DNA of 64,000 nucleotides from Candidatus Thermokryptus mobilis. Its GTDB lineage: Bacteria > Bacteroidota > Ignavibacteria > Kryptoniales > Kryptoniaceae. A program made the position numbers and the translations under genes. Under the pieces are notes generated by a model. It worked only from the letters and a program-made list of their open reading frames with translations, searched no databases and was not told the origin of the DNA. The DNA lies in NCBI RefSeq assembly GCF_900070205.1, contig NZ_FAOO01000002.1:164311-228310 (forward strand), given 5' to 3'. Shown in pieces: positions 47,855-56,728 of this stretch (positions are counted from its first letter, which is position 1; every line of letters starts with the position of its first letter).

Positions 47855-48400
47855 ATGAAGAAGTCGCTTATCTTCCTGACAGGGTTTATGGGTAGTGGAA
47901 AAAGCACAATTGGTCCTATCCTCGCGGAAAAAATCGGATATGATTTTATTGACCTTGATGAGCTTATTGAAAATATTGAAGGGCAAAGCATAGTTGATAT
48001 ATTCAAGGAAAAGGGAGAGATTTACTTTAGAAATATAGAGCGGAAAATTTTGAGGGAAATGATTTTCAAACTTTCAAAATTTGTCGTCGCTCTTGGCGGT
48101 GGAACCGTAACATTTGAAAATAACCTCTACTTGATAAAAGAGATCGGGATTTTAATTTACCTTAAAGCATCACCAGAAACGCTCGTTCAAAGGATAAAAT
48201 TTAAAATGGACCGACCTTTATTACTCGGACCTGATGGCAAAATTTTGCCTGAAGACATCTTACTTGAGAGGATTTCAACACTGCTGAAAATTCGCGAGCC
48301 ATTTTATTTGCAGTCCGACTTTTACATTTCAACCGATGAAAAAGATATCAAGGACACAGTTGAAGAAATTTTAAAGAAAATTGAGGATAAAATTGCGTAA
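47855..48400 (+). CDS. aroK: Shikimate kinase
   Basis: 181 residues. P-loop LTGFMGSGKSTIG (residues 8-20), DLDELIENIEG, FRNIERKIL and ALGGGTVTFENN identify it; the lid Arg lies in KMDRPLL. It phosphorylates shikimate in the chorismate pathway. Overlaps aroB, its pathway neighbour, by 8 to 20 bases depending on the aroB start. Confidence 0.94.
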   Translation: MKKSLIFLTGFMGSGKSTIGPILAEKIGYDFIDLDELIENIEGQSIVDIFKEKGEIYFRNIERKILREMIFKLSKFVVALGGGTVTFENNLYLIKEIGILIYLKASPETLVQRIKFKMDRPLLLGPDGKILPEDILLERISTLLKIREPFYLQSDFYISTDEKDIKDTVEEILKKIEDKIA

Positions 48401-49505
48401 GGTTATTGTAAGGGTTAAAGGGCGAAATTATCCGATTTACATCGGCTGGGGGATTTTTGACGAGTTCCCGAAAGTATGCCTATCGCACAAGATTAAACCC
48501 CACATCGCAATAATAACAGACACAAATGTTGCAAATTTATATCTTGATAAACTTTTAAAAATTCTAACTAAAAGCGGATATAAGCCAGAGCCGATAATTG
48601 TGAAGTCAGGTGAGTCAAGCAAGAGTTTATCCATTGCGATGAAAATTTACACGAGGTTAATTGAAATCAACTTACGCAGGGATGAAACGATAATTGCATT
48701 TGGTGGCGGTGTCATAGGTGACCTTGCCGGTTTTGTAGCAGCTACCTTTCTTCGCGGTGTTAACTTAATTCAATTCCCAACGACATTACTCGCACAGGTT
48801 GACAGCTCAATTGGTGGAAAAGTTGGTATAAACCACCCACTTGGCAAAAACTTAATCGGCGCTTTTCATCATCCCGCTTTTGTTTTTTCAGATGTCGCTT
48901 TGCTTAAATCCCTACCACAGCGCGAGATTACCTGCGGTCTTGGCGAGGTCGTAAAGTATGGCATCATAAAGAATAAAAAAATTTTTGAGTCAATTGAAAA
49001 TGACGCTGAAAAAATTCTAAAATTAGACCCCAAAATTATTACAGAAATCGTCCATAAATCGGTTGTTGTAAAATCAACAATAGTTGAAATGGATGAAAGG
49101 GAAAAAAAGTTAAGAATGATTTTGAACTTCGGACATACAATCGGTCATGGAATTGAAGCCAGCTTGAACTATAAAAAATTAAAGCACGGTGAAGCAGTGA
49201 TGCTCGGCATCGTTGGAGAAAGTTTCATATCTTTAAAACGGGGTTTAATGAACGAAAAAACATTTGAAAGGATAAAAAACCTGATCTGTTCTCTCGGTGT
49301 AAAATTTCCCAAAAAATTACTTGACAAAGAAAAAATTTTAACTCATATTGGATACGATAAAAAAATTTTCAGCGAGCGTTTAAATATGTATCTTCCACTT
49401 GGCATTGGAAAAATGAAATTCGTTGACGATGTGAAATTTGCAGAATTTGAGGAAGCAGTTGAATTTCTCTTTAACTTTGAAAAATTAAGGCAAAATAGCA
49501 AATGA
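48393..49505 (+). CDS. aroB: 3-dehydroquinate synthase
   Basis: About 370 residues. Chosen start TTG 48393 (MRKVIVRVKGRNYPIYIGWG), because GAGG lies 6 bases upstream; TTG 48381 would add four residues. The NAD-dependent enzyme cyclises DAHP. Landmarks: FGGGVIGDLAGFVAATFLRG, PTTLLAQVDSSIGGKVGINH (zinc and active-site region), NFGHTIGHGIEA and LKHGEAVMLGI. Overlaps aroK upstream and overlaps the glycosidase start by ATGA downstream, so all three genes are coupled. Confidence 0.95.
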   Translation: MRKVIVRVKGRNYPIYIGWGIFDEFPKVCLSHKIKPHIAIITDTNVANLYLDKLLKILTKSGYKPEPIIVKSGESSKSLSIAMKIYTRLIEINLRRDETIIAFGGGVIGDLAGFVAATFLRGVNLIQFPTTLLAQVDSSIGGKVGINHPLGKNLIGAFHHPAFVFSDVALLKSLPQREITCGLGEVVKYGIIKNKKIFESIENDAEKILKLDPKIITEIVHKSVVVKSTIVEMDEREKKLRMILNFGHTIGHGIEASLNYKKLKHGEAVMLGIVGESFISLKRGLMNEKTFERIKNLICSLGVKFPKKLLDKEKILTHIGYDKKIFSERLNMYLPLGIGKMKFVDDVKFAEFEEAVEFLFNFEKLRQNSK

Positions 49506-51292
49506 AAAAATTTTTCACCTTTTTTCTCCTCACCTCAACACTTCTTGGGCAAATCCATCCAAAAAGAGAGGTCAGAGCTGTTTGGTTGACAACGGTTTAT
49601 GGGCTTGACTGGCCAAGCGCAAAAGCAACAAGCACATCTGGAATTCAACAGCAAAAAAATGAATTAATTCAAATACTTGACAGGTTAAAAAGTGCAAACT
49701 TCAACACTGTCATAATGCAAGTAAGAGCGCGTGGGGATTTGATTTATCCAAGTCAATATGAACCCTGGGCGACATCTTTGACAGGGACACTTGGTCGTAA
49801 CCCGGGATATGACCCGTTAAAATTTGCAATTGAGGAAACTCATAAAAGAGGAATGGAATTTCACGCATGGTGGAACGTGGTTAAAGTCAAAGATGACTCA
49901 ACACTTCCACCACAAACAAATCCACCACACATAGTTCTTCGGCATCCAGAGCTTGTCAAATACTACAGACCGGATAACGAGTGGTGGATTGATATGGGAA
50001 GACCAGAGTCCAGAAATTACCTCATTAACGTAGTTATGGAGCTTGTGCAAAATTATGACATTGACGGCATCCATTTTGATTACATAAGATATCCAAATCC
50101 AGATTTCCCCGATGACGATACATACTCACTTTATGCGAGCGAGTACCCGGACAAGAATGATTGGAGAAGAGAAAATATAAACAAATTCGTCAGAGCGGTC
50201 TACGATAGCATAAAAAAGGTTAAGCCGTGGGTTAAAGTTGGGTCAGCCCCAATTGGAATTTATAAAAACATTTACGCCGACGATGGCACCCCTCTTGCAA
50301 CCGGCTGGCAAGCATATTACTCAATATATCAGGACTCAAGACGCTGGCTTATGGAAGGAAAACACGATTATCACTCACCACAAATTTACTGGGATATTGC
50401 AAACAATCCGAAATTTGATGTCTTGGTTCGCGATTGGAAAAATAATAGCTATGGGAAACATATCTATGCTGGTTCAGCAGCTTATAGAATGAGTAGTGGC
50501 TCCGGTGATTGGCCTTCTTCCGAAATTTTGGCACAAATTGACACAACAAGAGCAATCGGGGCTGAGGGGAATACCTTTTTCAGATATAAATCACTCCTTT
50601 TAAAAGGACTGATTGACAGCTTGATAAATTCAAAATATAAATATCCCGCCTTCATCCATCCGATGCCTTGGATTGATAGCGTTAAGCCAAACCCTCCAAT
50701 AAATGTCGCAATAAGAAAAATATCTGATAAAACATTTGAAATTTTCTGGGCTCAACCTCAAACACCACCAGATGGTGATAGTGTAAAGTATTACGCGATT
50801 TATAGATCAGAAAATTCACCCGTTGACATAAACGACATCAGAAATCTTATAGCAGTGGTCGCTTCAAATAGAATAAGTTATTCTGACATTGTCCCCGATG
50901 CGGGGAAGAATTATTTCTATGTTGTAACAGCTTTTGACAAGTTACACAATGAAAGCAATCCCTCAAATGAGGTCTCAACCATCCCTGTCCTCGTTGCAGA
51001 AGCGGGAACACCGCCAAAGTTTGAATTGTATCAAAACTATCCAAATCCATTTAACATTGAAACGACAATTGAATTTGAAGTTCCGTTTGATTCATGGGTA
51101 AGCATAAAAATTTATGATATACTTGGAAGGGAAGTTAAAACGCTTGTTTCGGGCTCCAGATCAACTGGCAGGCATAAAGTGCAATGGGATGGAAAAGACG
51201 AGCAAGGCAATTATCTTTCATCTGGAATTTACTTCTGCAGAATGATAGCGGGAAGTTTTTCAAAGACAGTAAAACTTGCCCTGACGAAGTGA
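49502..51292 (+). CDS. Secreted GHL10-type glycosyl hydrolase with sorting domain
   Basis: 596 residues. Signal peptide FFTFFLLTSTLLGQ, then a DUF187/GHL10 domain (about 20-375): REVRAVWLTTVYGLDWPSAK, FNTVIMQVRARGDLIYPSQY, GMEFHAWWNVVKV and DIDGIHFDYIRYPNPDF. An FnIII-like domain (ISDKTFEIFWAQPQTPPDGD) precedes the C-terminal sorting domain with LYQNYPNPFNIETTIEF, where NPFN is followed by I instead of P. These are putative extracellular glycosidases of peptidoglycan or alginate type. It is translationally coupled to aroB by ATGA, an odd pairing. Confidence 0.82.
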   Translation: MKKFFTFFLLTSTLLGQIHPKREVRAVWLTTVYGLDWPSAKATSTSGIQQQKNELIQILDRLKSANFNTVIMQVRARGDLIYPSQYEPWATSLTGTLGRNPGYDPLKFAIEETHKRGMEFHAWWNVVKVKDDSTLPPQTNPPHIVLRHPELVKYYRPDNEWWIDMGRPESRNYLINVVMELVQNYDIDGIHFDYIRYPNPDFPDDDTYSLYASEYPDKNDWRRENINKFVRAVYDSIKKVKPWVKVGSAPIGIYKNIYADDGTPLATGWQAYYSIYQDSRRWLMEGKHDYHSPQIYWDIANNPKFDVLVRDWKNNSYGKHIYAGSAAYRMSSGSGDWPSSEILAQIDTTRAIGAEGNTFFRYKSLLLKGLIDSLINSKYKYPAFIHPMPWIDSVKPNPPINVAIRKISDKTFEIFWAQPQTPPDGDSVKYYAIYRSENSPVDINDIRNLIAVVASNRISYSDIVPDAGKNYFYVVTAFDKLHNESNPSNEVSTIPVLVAEAGTPPKFELYQNYPNPFNIETTIEFEVPFDSWVSIKIYDILGREVKTLVSGSRSTGRHKVQWDGKDEQGNYLSSGIYFCRMIAGSFSKTVKLALTK

Positions 51293-51295
51293 GGT

Positions 51296-51763
51296 TTAAC
51301 GATTTCTAAATTCGGCAAATTTTTCATCAATCTCATCTCTCAATTCTTCACCAACTTTTTGAAAAATATCTAATAATTCCTCATATATATTGTCACTTCC
51401 AACAAAATTCCAGAATTCTTCACCAACTAATATTTCTCCATTTTCTAAATCGTATAAGCCTTTTAATGTCCATCTCTCATAAGGTTCTGGATGATATGGG
51501 TTATATGGTATTGCCAATCTTGTAAAAACCTTAACATTTTTATCTTGACTTAACCTTAAAGCCGTCCACCTGAGAAGTTTAAGTTTTAAAGCCACAAATT
51601 CTTTCATATTAGGTTTCGCACTCGTAATATCAAAATAGTTTTCTTCATCCTTAATCTTCACAAATAAGTCTACAACAGAATCTGGGTCTTCTTTGGGCTG
51701 TCCTTTTTTTATAATTCTTCTAAAATAAAATTTCCTGTAATGCCCTTTCAGAAAACCACTCCT
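51296..51763 (-). pseudogene. C-terminal remnant of a TdeIII-like type II restriction endonuclease
   Basis: An open frame from 51763 down to the stop at 51296; a GTG at 51661 is the only late start. It reads SVVDLFVKIKDEENYFDITS, then AKPNMKEFVALKLKLLRW and AIPYNPYHPEPYERWTLKG, closely like the C-terminal part of TdeIII/MjaII-family endonucleases. The catalytic N-terminal half is absent. The frame abuts the methyltransferase fragment in another frame. It is a relic left by deletion. The TdeIII match is from memory of family sequences. Confidence 0.7.
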
Positions 51764-52259
51764 TTAAATATTCACTATCAGTAGTGAATGTTTCAATCTT
51801 ATCACCAAAAAGAGATTTGCTTTTATTTTGTAAACTATGACTAAAGGATTTTACCCTTTTTAATGCATCTTTAATCTCTTTCTCTACCTCTGGTATGTTA
51901 TATTTCTTTGTTTTCACTTCCTGAATCAACACATTGAAAGGAGATAATTCTATACCAATAGAATTTATGCCCAAGATATTCGCCTCTACAAGTGTCGTTC
52001 CTGAACCAGAAAAGGGATCAAGTATTGTATCACCCTTCTTGAAAAATCTTTTTAGAAAAACCTCAACGAGTTGGGGTATAAACTTACCAAGATAAGGATG
52101 AAGTCGGTGGACATGTTTTGTTCTTTCAGATTCCCTGACACTCAAAAAAGTTAAATCATCGCCCAAAATTTCAATGTTTTTCTGAGCGTTTATCCTTGCT
52201 TCAATAATCTTTGCGTCTATTCCGAATTTTTTGGCTGCTTTTCTATTCGCCTCCAGCAT
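51720..52259 (-). pseudogene. N-terminal fragment of a DNA methyltransferase
   Basis: 179 residues of an N4/N6 amino-type DNA methyltransferase. It has LHPYLGKFIPQLVEVFLKRF and motif I DPFSGSGTTLVEANILGI, then GIELSPFNVLIQEVKTKKY. It stops at 51720 in ALQEILF, before the catalytic (S/D)PPY motif IV, so it cannot be active. The ATG is 10 bases past the aspS stop, suggesting it was the downstream gene of an aspS transcript. The end blends into the endonuclease remnant one frame over. Confidence 0.75.
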
Positions 52260-52269
52260 TTTTTTATCT

Positions 52270-54036
52270 TTATCTTTTCACCTGTATATGAAGCTCATCA
52301 AGTTGTTTTGGGTCAACTTCCGAAGGTGCCTCATCCATAAGGGATAAGGCACTGCTTGTTTTAGGGAAAGCGATAACATCTCGGATTGACTTCATCCCGG
52401 TGAAAAGCATAACAAGTCGGTCAAACCCAAAAGCAATGCCACCGTGCGGTGGGGCACCGTATTTGAACGCTTCAAGCAAGAAACCAAATTTTTTTCTCGC
52501 CTCATCCTCAGATATTCCAAGAAGTTTAAAAATTTTCTGTTGAAGCTCCGCATCGTGAATTCTTATGCTACCACCAGCGATTTCATTCCCATTTAAAACA
52601 AGGTCATACGCTCTGGCGCGAACCTTACCTGGGTCTGTGTCAAGCAAATGTAAATCCTCAAGCTTTGGTGAAGTGAAAGGATGATGAACCGAAACCCAAC
52701 GCTTTTCTTCCTCATCCCATTCAAGCAACGGGAAATCAACAATCCAAGCGAATTTAAATTGTTCCTCATCAATCAAATTTAACCTTCTCCCCATCTCAAG
52801 GCGCAAATTTCCCAATATTGAATAAACCTTTTGAGGTTGATCTGAAATTAAAACTATCAAGTCGCCATCCTTAGAATTCATCTTCTCTTTCAACTTTTGA
52901 AGTGAAATTTTTGTAAAGTATTTAGCCACAGGTGATTCAACCTCCCCATTCCCAACCTTAAAATGAACAAGTCCACTAGCACCGAGGTCTTTCGCAAAGT
53001 TAGTTAACTCATCAATTTGTTTCCTTGAGAAATTCGCACAGCCAGGCAAATTTAAGCCACATATAACCCCACCGTTCTCTATCGCTTCTCTGAAAATCTT
53101 AAACTCGGTCGTTTTAAAAATATCAGTGGCATTTACTATCTCCAAATCAAATCTTAAATCTGGCTTATCAGTGCCATACTTTTCAATTGCTTCAACATAT
53201 GGAATCCTTGGAAATGGCAACTGAATCTCAATTCCTTTTATCTCCTTCATCAACCTGAAAATTAAACCCTCAACAATGTTAAAAACATCTTCCTCCGTGA
53301 CGAAAGACATTTCAACATCAATTTGCGTGAACTCCGGCTGTCGGTCAGCCCTTAAATCTTCATCCCTGAAACATCTCACAATTTGGAAATATTTGTCAAA
53401 TCCTGCAACCATTAGAATTTGTTTGTAAAGTTGAGGCGACTGTGGAAGAGCGTAAAACTTTCCGGGGTGAAGTCGGCTCGGGACAAGGAAATCCCTCGCC
53501 CCTTCAGGTGTGCTTTTAACAAGAAAAGATGTCTCTATCTCAATGAAACCGTTTTCATCAAAATATCTTCTCACAACTTGAGCCATCCTATGTCTCGTGA
53601 TCAAATTTGACTGCATAACAGGTCTTCTGAGGTCAAGATATCTGTATTTAAGGCGAAGTTCCTCTGAAACATTTAAATCATCTTCAATCAAAAAAGGAGG
53701 TGTTTCCGATTTGCTTAAAATTTGAACCTCATCGGCAAGGATATCAATTTCACCTGTGGGAAGGGATGGGTTTTCAGCTCCCTTAGGTCTTCTTTCAACC
53801 CTTCCAGTAACTGAAATCACAAACTCAGATTTCAACTCCTTCGCAACTTGATAAGCTTGACTATTATGTTGAGGTGAAAATACAACTTGTGTTTTCCCAT
53901 ACCTATCCCTCAAATCAATAAAAATCAAACCGCCGAGGTCTCTTCTCCTATCAACCCAACCGTTCAAAGTGACAACTTTACCAACATCGCTTGCTCTCAA
54001 TTCACCGCATGTGTGCGTTCTCTTCTTGAAAATCAT
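52270..54036 (-). CDS. aspS: Aspartyl-tRNA synthetase
   Basis: 588 residues, bacterial type with GAD insertion. N-terminal OB fold anticodon domain (NGWVDRRRDLGGLIFIDLRD), motif 2 region FRDEDLRADRQPEFTQIDVE, GAD domain around 290-410, and motif 3 GAPPHGGIAFGFDRLVMLFT. It loads Asp on tRNA. Its promoter overlaps that of lutA on the other strand. ATG 54036 with an AAATAGGG leader. Confidence 0.96.
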   Translation of the reverse strand: MIFKKRTHTCGELRASDVGKVVTLNGWVDRRRDLGGLIFIDLRDRYGKTQVVFSPQHNSQAYQVAKELKSEFVISVTGRVERRPKGAENPSLPTGEIDILADEVQILSKSETPPFLIEDDLNVSEELRLKYRYLDLRRPVMQSNLITRHRMAQVVRRYFDENGFIEIETSFLVKSTPEGARDFLVPSRLHPGKFYALPQSPQLYKQILMVAGFDKYFQIVRCFRDEDLRADRQPEFTQIDVEMSFVTEEDVFNIVEGLIFRLMKEIKGIEIQLPFPRIPYVEAIEKYGTDKPDLRFDLEIVNATDIFKTTEFKIFREAIENGGVICGLNLPGCANFSRKQIDELTNFAKDLGASGLVHFKVGNGEVESPVAKYFTKISLQKLKEKMNSKDGDLIVLISDQPQKVYSILGNLRLEMGRRLNLIDEEQFKFAWIVDFPLLEWDEEEKRWVSVHHPFTSPKLEDLHLLDTDPGKVRARAYDLVLNGNEIAGGSIRIHDAELQQKIFKLLGISEDEARKKFGFLLEAFKYGAPPHGGIAFGFDRLVMLFTGMKSIRDVIAFPKTSSALSLMDEAPSEVDPKQLDELHIQVKR

Positions 54037-54048
54037 CCCTATTTGGTT

Positions 54049-54076
54049 TTGATTTTTGTTTTTTCAAAAATATATT
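54049..54076 (+). promoter_or_regulatory. Probable promoter for lutABC
   Basis: TTGATT and TATATT with a 16-base spacer, 36 bases before the lutA ATG. Its -10 shares bases with the aspS -10. Confidence 0.45.
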
Positions 54077-54097
54077 AAATCTAGCGCTTATTATCAA
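54069..54097 (-). promoter_or_regulatory. Probable promoter for aspS
   Basis: Minus strand TTGATA, 17 bases, TATATT; both hexamers are one base off consensus. It overlaps the lutA -10 element on the other strand. Confidence 0.5.
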
Positions 54098-54112
54098 ACC
54101 GAACTGAATCTT

Positions 54113-54817
54113 ATGAAAGTCGCTCTTTTCATACCCTGTTATATTGACCAACTCTTTCCAGAGGTTGGAGTTGCAACCGTTAAAATACTGAGAAGGTTTG
54201 ATGTGAAAATTGACTATCCGCTTGAACAAACATGCTGTGGGCAACCCGCCTTCAACACGGGATATTGGTTGGAAGCGAAAACACTTGCTGAAAAATTTTT
54301 AAAGATTTTCTCAAACTATGACTATATCGTCTCGCCCTCTGGCTCTTGCACCAGTATGGTTAGAATATTCTACCCCGAAATTTTAAAAAATAAAAACATA
54401 GAAGAAATCACGGCTAAATTTTTTGAACTGACAGAATTTTTAACGAAAGTCCTACAAGTTGATTCAACAGGTGCGGAATTTAATCACAGCGTGGCTTATC
54501 ACGACTCGTGTCACGCCTTAAGAGAGCTTGGTATAAAAGAGTCACCAAGAACTCTATTGAAAAATGTCAAAAAAATTAAATTGCTTGAGATTGAAGAAAG
54601 CGACAGATGTTGTGGCTTCGGTGGAACATTTGCTGTGAAGTTTCCTGAAATCTCAACGGAAATGGCAAAAAGCAAGGTTGACAACATAATAAAAACTGGC
54701 GCCGAGTTTGTCACCTCAACTGACTCAAGCTGTCTTATGCACATCGGCGGTTATATGTCTAAAAATGGAGTTAAAGTCAAAACAATTCACATAGCTCAAA
54801 TTTTAGCCAACTTTTAA
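54113..54817 (+). CDS. lutA: LutA-type iron-sulfur protein, lactate utilisation
   Basis: About 234 residues from ATG 54113 (MKVALFIPCYIDQLFP); an upstream start at 54056 lies within the promoter and is less likely. Two CCG domains of the HdrB/GlpC type: EQTCCGQPAFNTG and SDRCCGFGGTFAVKFPEIS, with SPSGSCTSMV and VAYHDSCHALRELG between them, forming the Fe-S cofactor site. With LutB and LutC oxidises L-lactate to pyruvate. Order lutA-lutB-lutC is conserved. Confidence 0.88.
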   Translation: MKVALFIPCYIDQLFPEVGVATVKILRRFDVKIDYPLEQTCCGQPAFNTGYWLEAKTLAEKFLKIFSNYDYIVSPSGSCTSMVRIFYPEILKNKNIEEITAKFFELTEFLTKVLQVDSTGAEFNHSVAYHDSCHALRELGIKESPRTLLKNVKKIKLLEIEESDRCCGFGGTFAVKFPEISTEMAKSKVDNIIKTGAEFVTSTDSSCLMHIGGYMSKNGVKVKTIHIAQILANF

Positions 54818-54836
54818 ATCAAAACTGGAAAAATCC

Positions 54837-56225
54837 ATGAAAGAGACATATACGCCATTGAAATTCAAAGAGAACGCTTTGAGGTTCATTCAGGACGAAA
54901 AAAGACGGGCGAATTTAAACAAGGCTATACATCATACACTTTCAAAAAGAACTGAGGTTGTTTCGGAACTTCCGGATTGGGAAATCCTCAGACAAAGAGC
55001 TCATGATATTAGAAAAGAGGCGATAGAGAACATCTGGCATTACATTGAAATTTTTGAGAAGAAAGCGAGTGAAAACGGGATAAAGGTTATCTATGCAAGT
55101 GATGCTATTGAGGCGAGGAATCAAGTCCTTGAAATAGCAAAGCGAATAAATGCAAAGCTTTGTGTGAAATCAAAGTCAATGGTCAGCGAAGAGATAGGAT
55201 TGCGCGAGTTTCTTGAAGAGAATGGGATTGAAACTGTTGAAACGGATCTTGGTGAGTTTATAGTTCAACTTGCTGGGGAGATGCCATCGCACATAACAGC
55301 ACCAGCAATGCACAAGTCAAGGGATGAAATTGGCAAATTATTCAATGAAAAACTCGGTGTTGAATTTACATCTGTTCCAGAAGAATTGACAAAGATAGCT
55401 CGGGGATTTCTTCGGGATAAGTTTTTAAATGCGGACATCGGGATATCAGGCGCAAATTTTCTTGTTGCCGAGACTGGGTCAATCGTAATAGTTGAAAATG
55501 AGGGAAATGCTGGTTTAAGCACAACCCTTCCAAAAATTCACATAGCAATAGCTGGGATAGAGAAGATTATCCCACGGCTTTCTGATTTAACGGTTTTCTT
55601 CAAAGTTCTTGGCAGAAGCGCTACGGCTCAAAGGTTTACAAGTTATGTTTCAATAATAAATTCACCACGAAGGAAAAAACCAGATTCACCAGAGGAGATT
55701 TATCTGATTTTGCTTGACAACGGGAGATCGCAAATGCTAAAATCTGAAAAACTAAAGGAAGCGCTTTACTGCATAAAGTGTGGCGCTTGTATGCTTGCCT
55801 GCCCGGTTTATCAAACTGTTGGTGGTCATTCCTACGGCTGGGTTTATCCCGGACCAATCGGTTCAATTCTGGCATCAGCACAACTTGGGCTTGAAAAAGC
55901 AACACCTTTGCCATTTGCCTCATCACTGTGCGGTAAATGTCATGAAATTTGTCCCGTTAAAATTGAAATACATCATATACTCGTTTGGCTGAGACATCAA
56001 GCCGTTGAGCTTAAGAAAACATCAAGGATGGAAAAATTGCTTTTTAAACTATGGCTTTCGGCGATGAAAGATGCAAAAATTTATAAAGCGGGAGCAAAAC
56101 TTTTGAGGTTTCTTAAAAAAATCGGAATTAAGCCATCGCTTAAAGCGTGGTCAAGGACGCGGGAATTCCCACAAATTGCGGAAAAATCATTTAGGGAAAT
56201 ATGGGAGAAAGAACTGAAAAATTGA
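54837..56225 (+). CDS. lutB: LutB-type iron-sulfur/LUD protein, lactate utilisation
   Basis: 462 residues. LUD domain in the N-terminal two-thirds (VYASDAIEARNQVLEIAKR-like region trimmed, then VAETGSIVIVENEGNAGLST and PKIHIAIAGIEKII) and a ferredoxin-like domain with CIKCGACMLACPVYQTVGG and SLCGKCHEICPVKI, two [4Fe-4S] sites. Third member of the LutABC complex that channels electrons from lactate. Starts 19 bases after lutA and overlaps lutC by 25 bases. Confidence 0.9.
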   Translation: MKETYTPLKFKENALRFIQDEKRRANLNKAIHHTLSKRTEVVSELPDWEILRQRAHDIRKEAIENIWHYIEIFEKKASENGIKVIYASDAIEARNQVLEIAKRINAKLCVKSKSMVSEEIGLREFLEENGIETVETDLGEFIVQLAGEMPSHITAPAMHKSRDEIGKLFNEKLGVEFTSVPEELTKIARGFLRDKFLNADIGISGANFLVAETGSIVIVENEGNAGLSTTLPKIHIAIAGIEKIIPRLSDLTVFFKVLGRSATAQRFTSYVSIINSPRRKKPDSPEEIYLILLDNGRSQMLKSEKLKEALYCIKCGACMLACPVYQTVGGHSYGWVYPGPIGSILASAQLGLEKATPLPFASSLCGKCHEICPVKIEIHHILVWLRHQAVELKKTSRMEKLLFKLWLSAMKDAKIYKAGAKLLRFLKKIGIKPSLKAWSRTREFPQIAEKSFREIWEKELKN

Positions 56226-56728
56226 TTGAAAGATTCAAACTTGAATTTGAAAGGGTTGGCGGTGTTTTTATAAGGGCTAAAAAGGATCAAATTCTGCCTA
56301 TACTAAATCAAACGCTCAAAGTTGAAAACGCTGAGAAAATTTTCGTTGAAAAATTTGATGATGAACTTTCTAACATCTTGAAACAACTTAACGTCAAGCA
56401 AATCATCACCCAAGCTCATTCAGAAAAGCAACTTGCTAAGGTTGACGCATCAGTAACTGGATGTGATTACTTAATCGCTGAAACTGGGACTATCGTTTTC
56501 ATCCATGATGAGAAAAGGTTTAAAAGTTCAATTCTACTCCCACGAGTTCACATCGTTATAGCGCGGTCGGAACAAGTTTACGAGTCCCTGGAACATGTTT
56601 TTGAAAAGATTGACAAAAAATTTGACTCAATTTTTTTAGTAACAGGTCCAAGCCGAACCGCCGACATAGAAAAGGTCATCGTCAAAGGTGTTCACGGACC
56701 GCAGATGGTTTATCTCATCTTGATTTAA
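56201..56728 (+). CDS. lutC: LutC-type LUD domain protein, lactate utilisation
   Basis: 175 residues, one LUD domain: start MGERTEKLIERFKLEFERVG, then SVTGCDYLIAETGTIVF, LPRVHIVIARSEQVY and the C-terminal VTGPSRTADIEKVIVKGVHG with GPQMVYLIL. Slightly shorter than the common 200-240 residue form because the N-terminal part is compact. Overlaps lutB by 25 bases, with an AGGGA ribosome site in the lutB end. Its stop overlaps the convergent CDP-alcohol phosphatidyltransferase by 14 bases. Confidence 0.88.
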   Translation: MGERTEKLIERFKLEFERVGGVFIRAKKDQILPILNQTLKVENAEKIFVEKFDDELSNILKQLNVKQIITQAHSEKQLAKVDASVTGCDYLIAETGTIVFIHDEKRFKSSILLPRVHIVIARSEQVYESLEHVFEKIDKKFDSIFLVTGPSRTADIEKVIVKGVHGPQMVYLILI

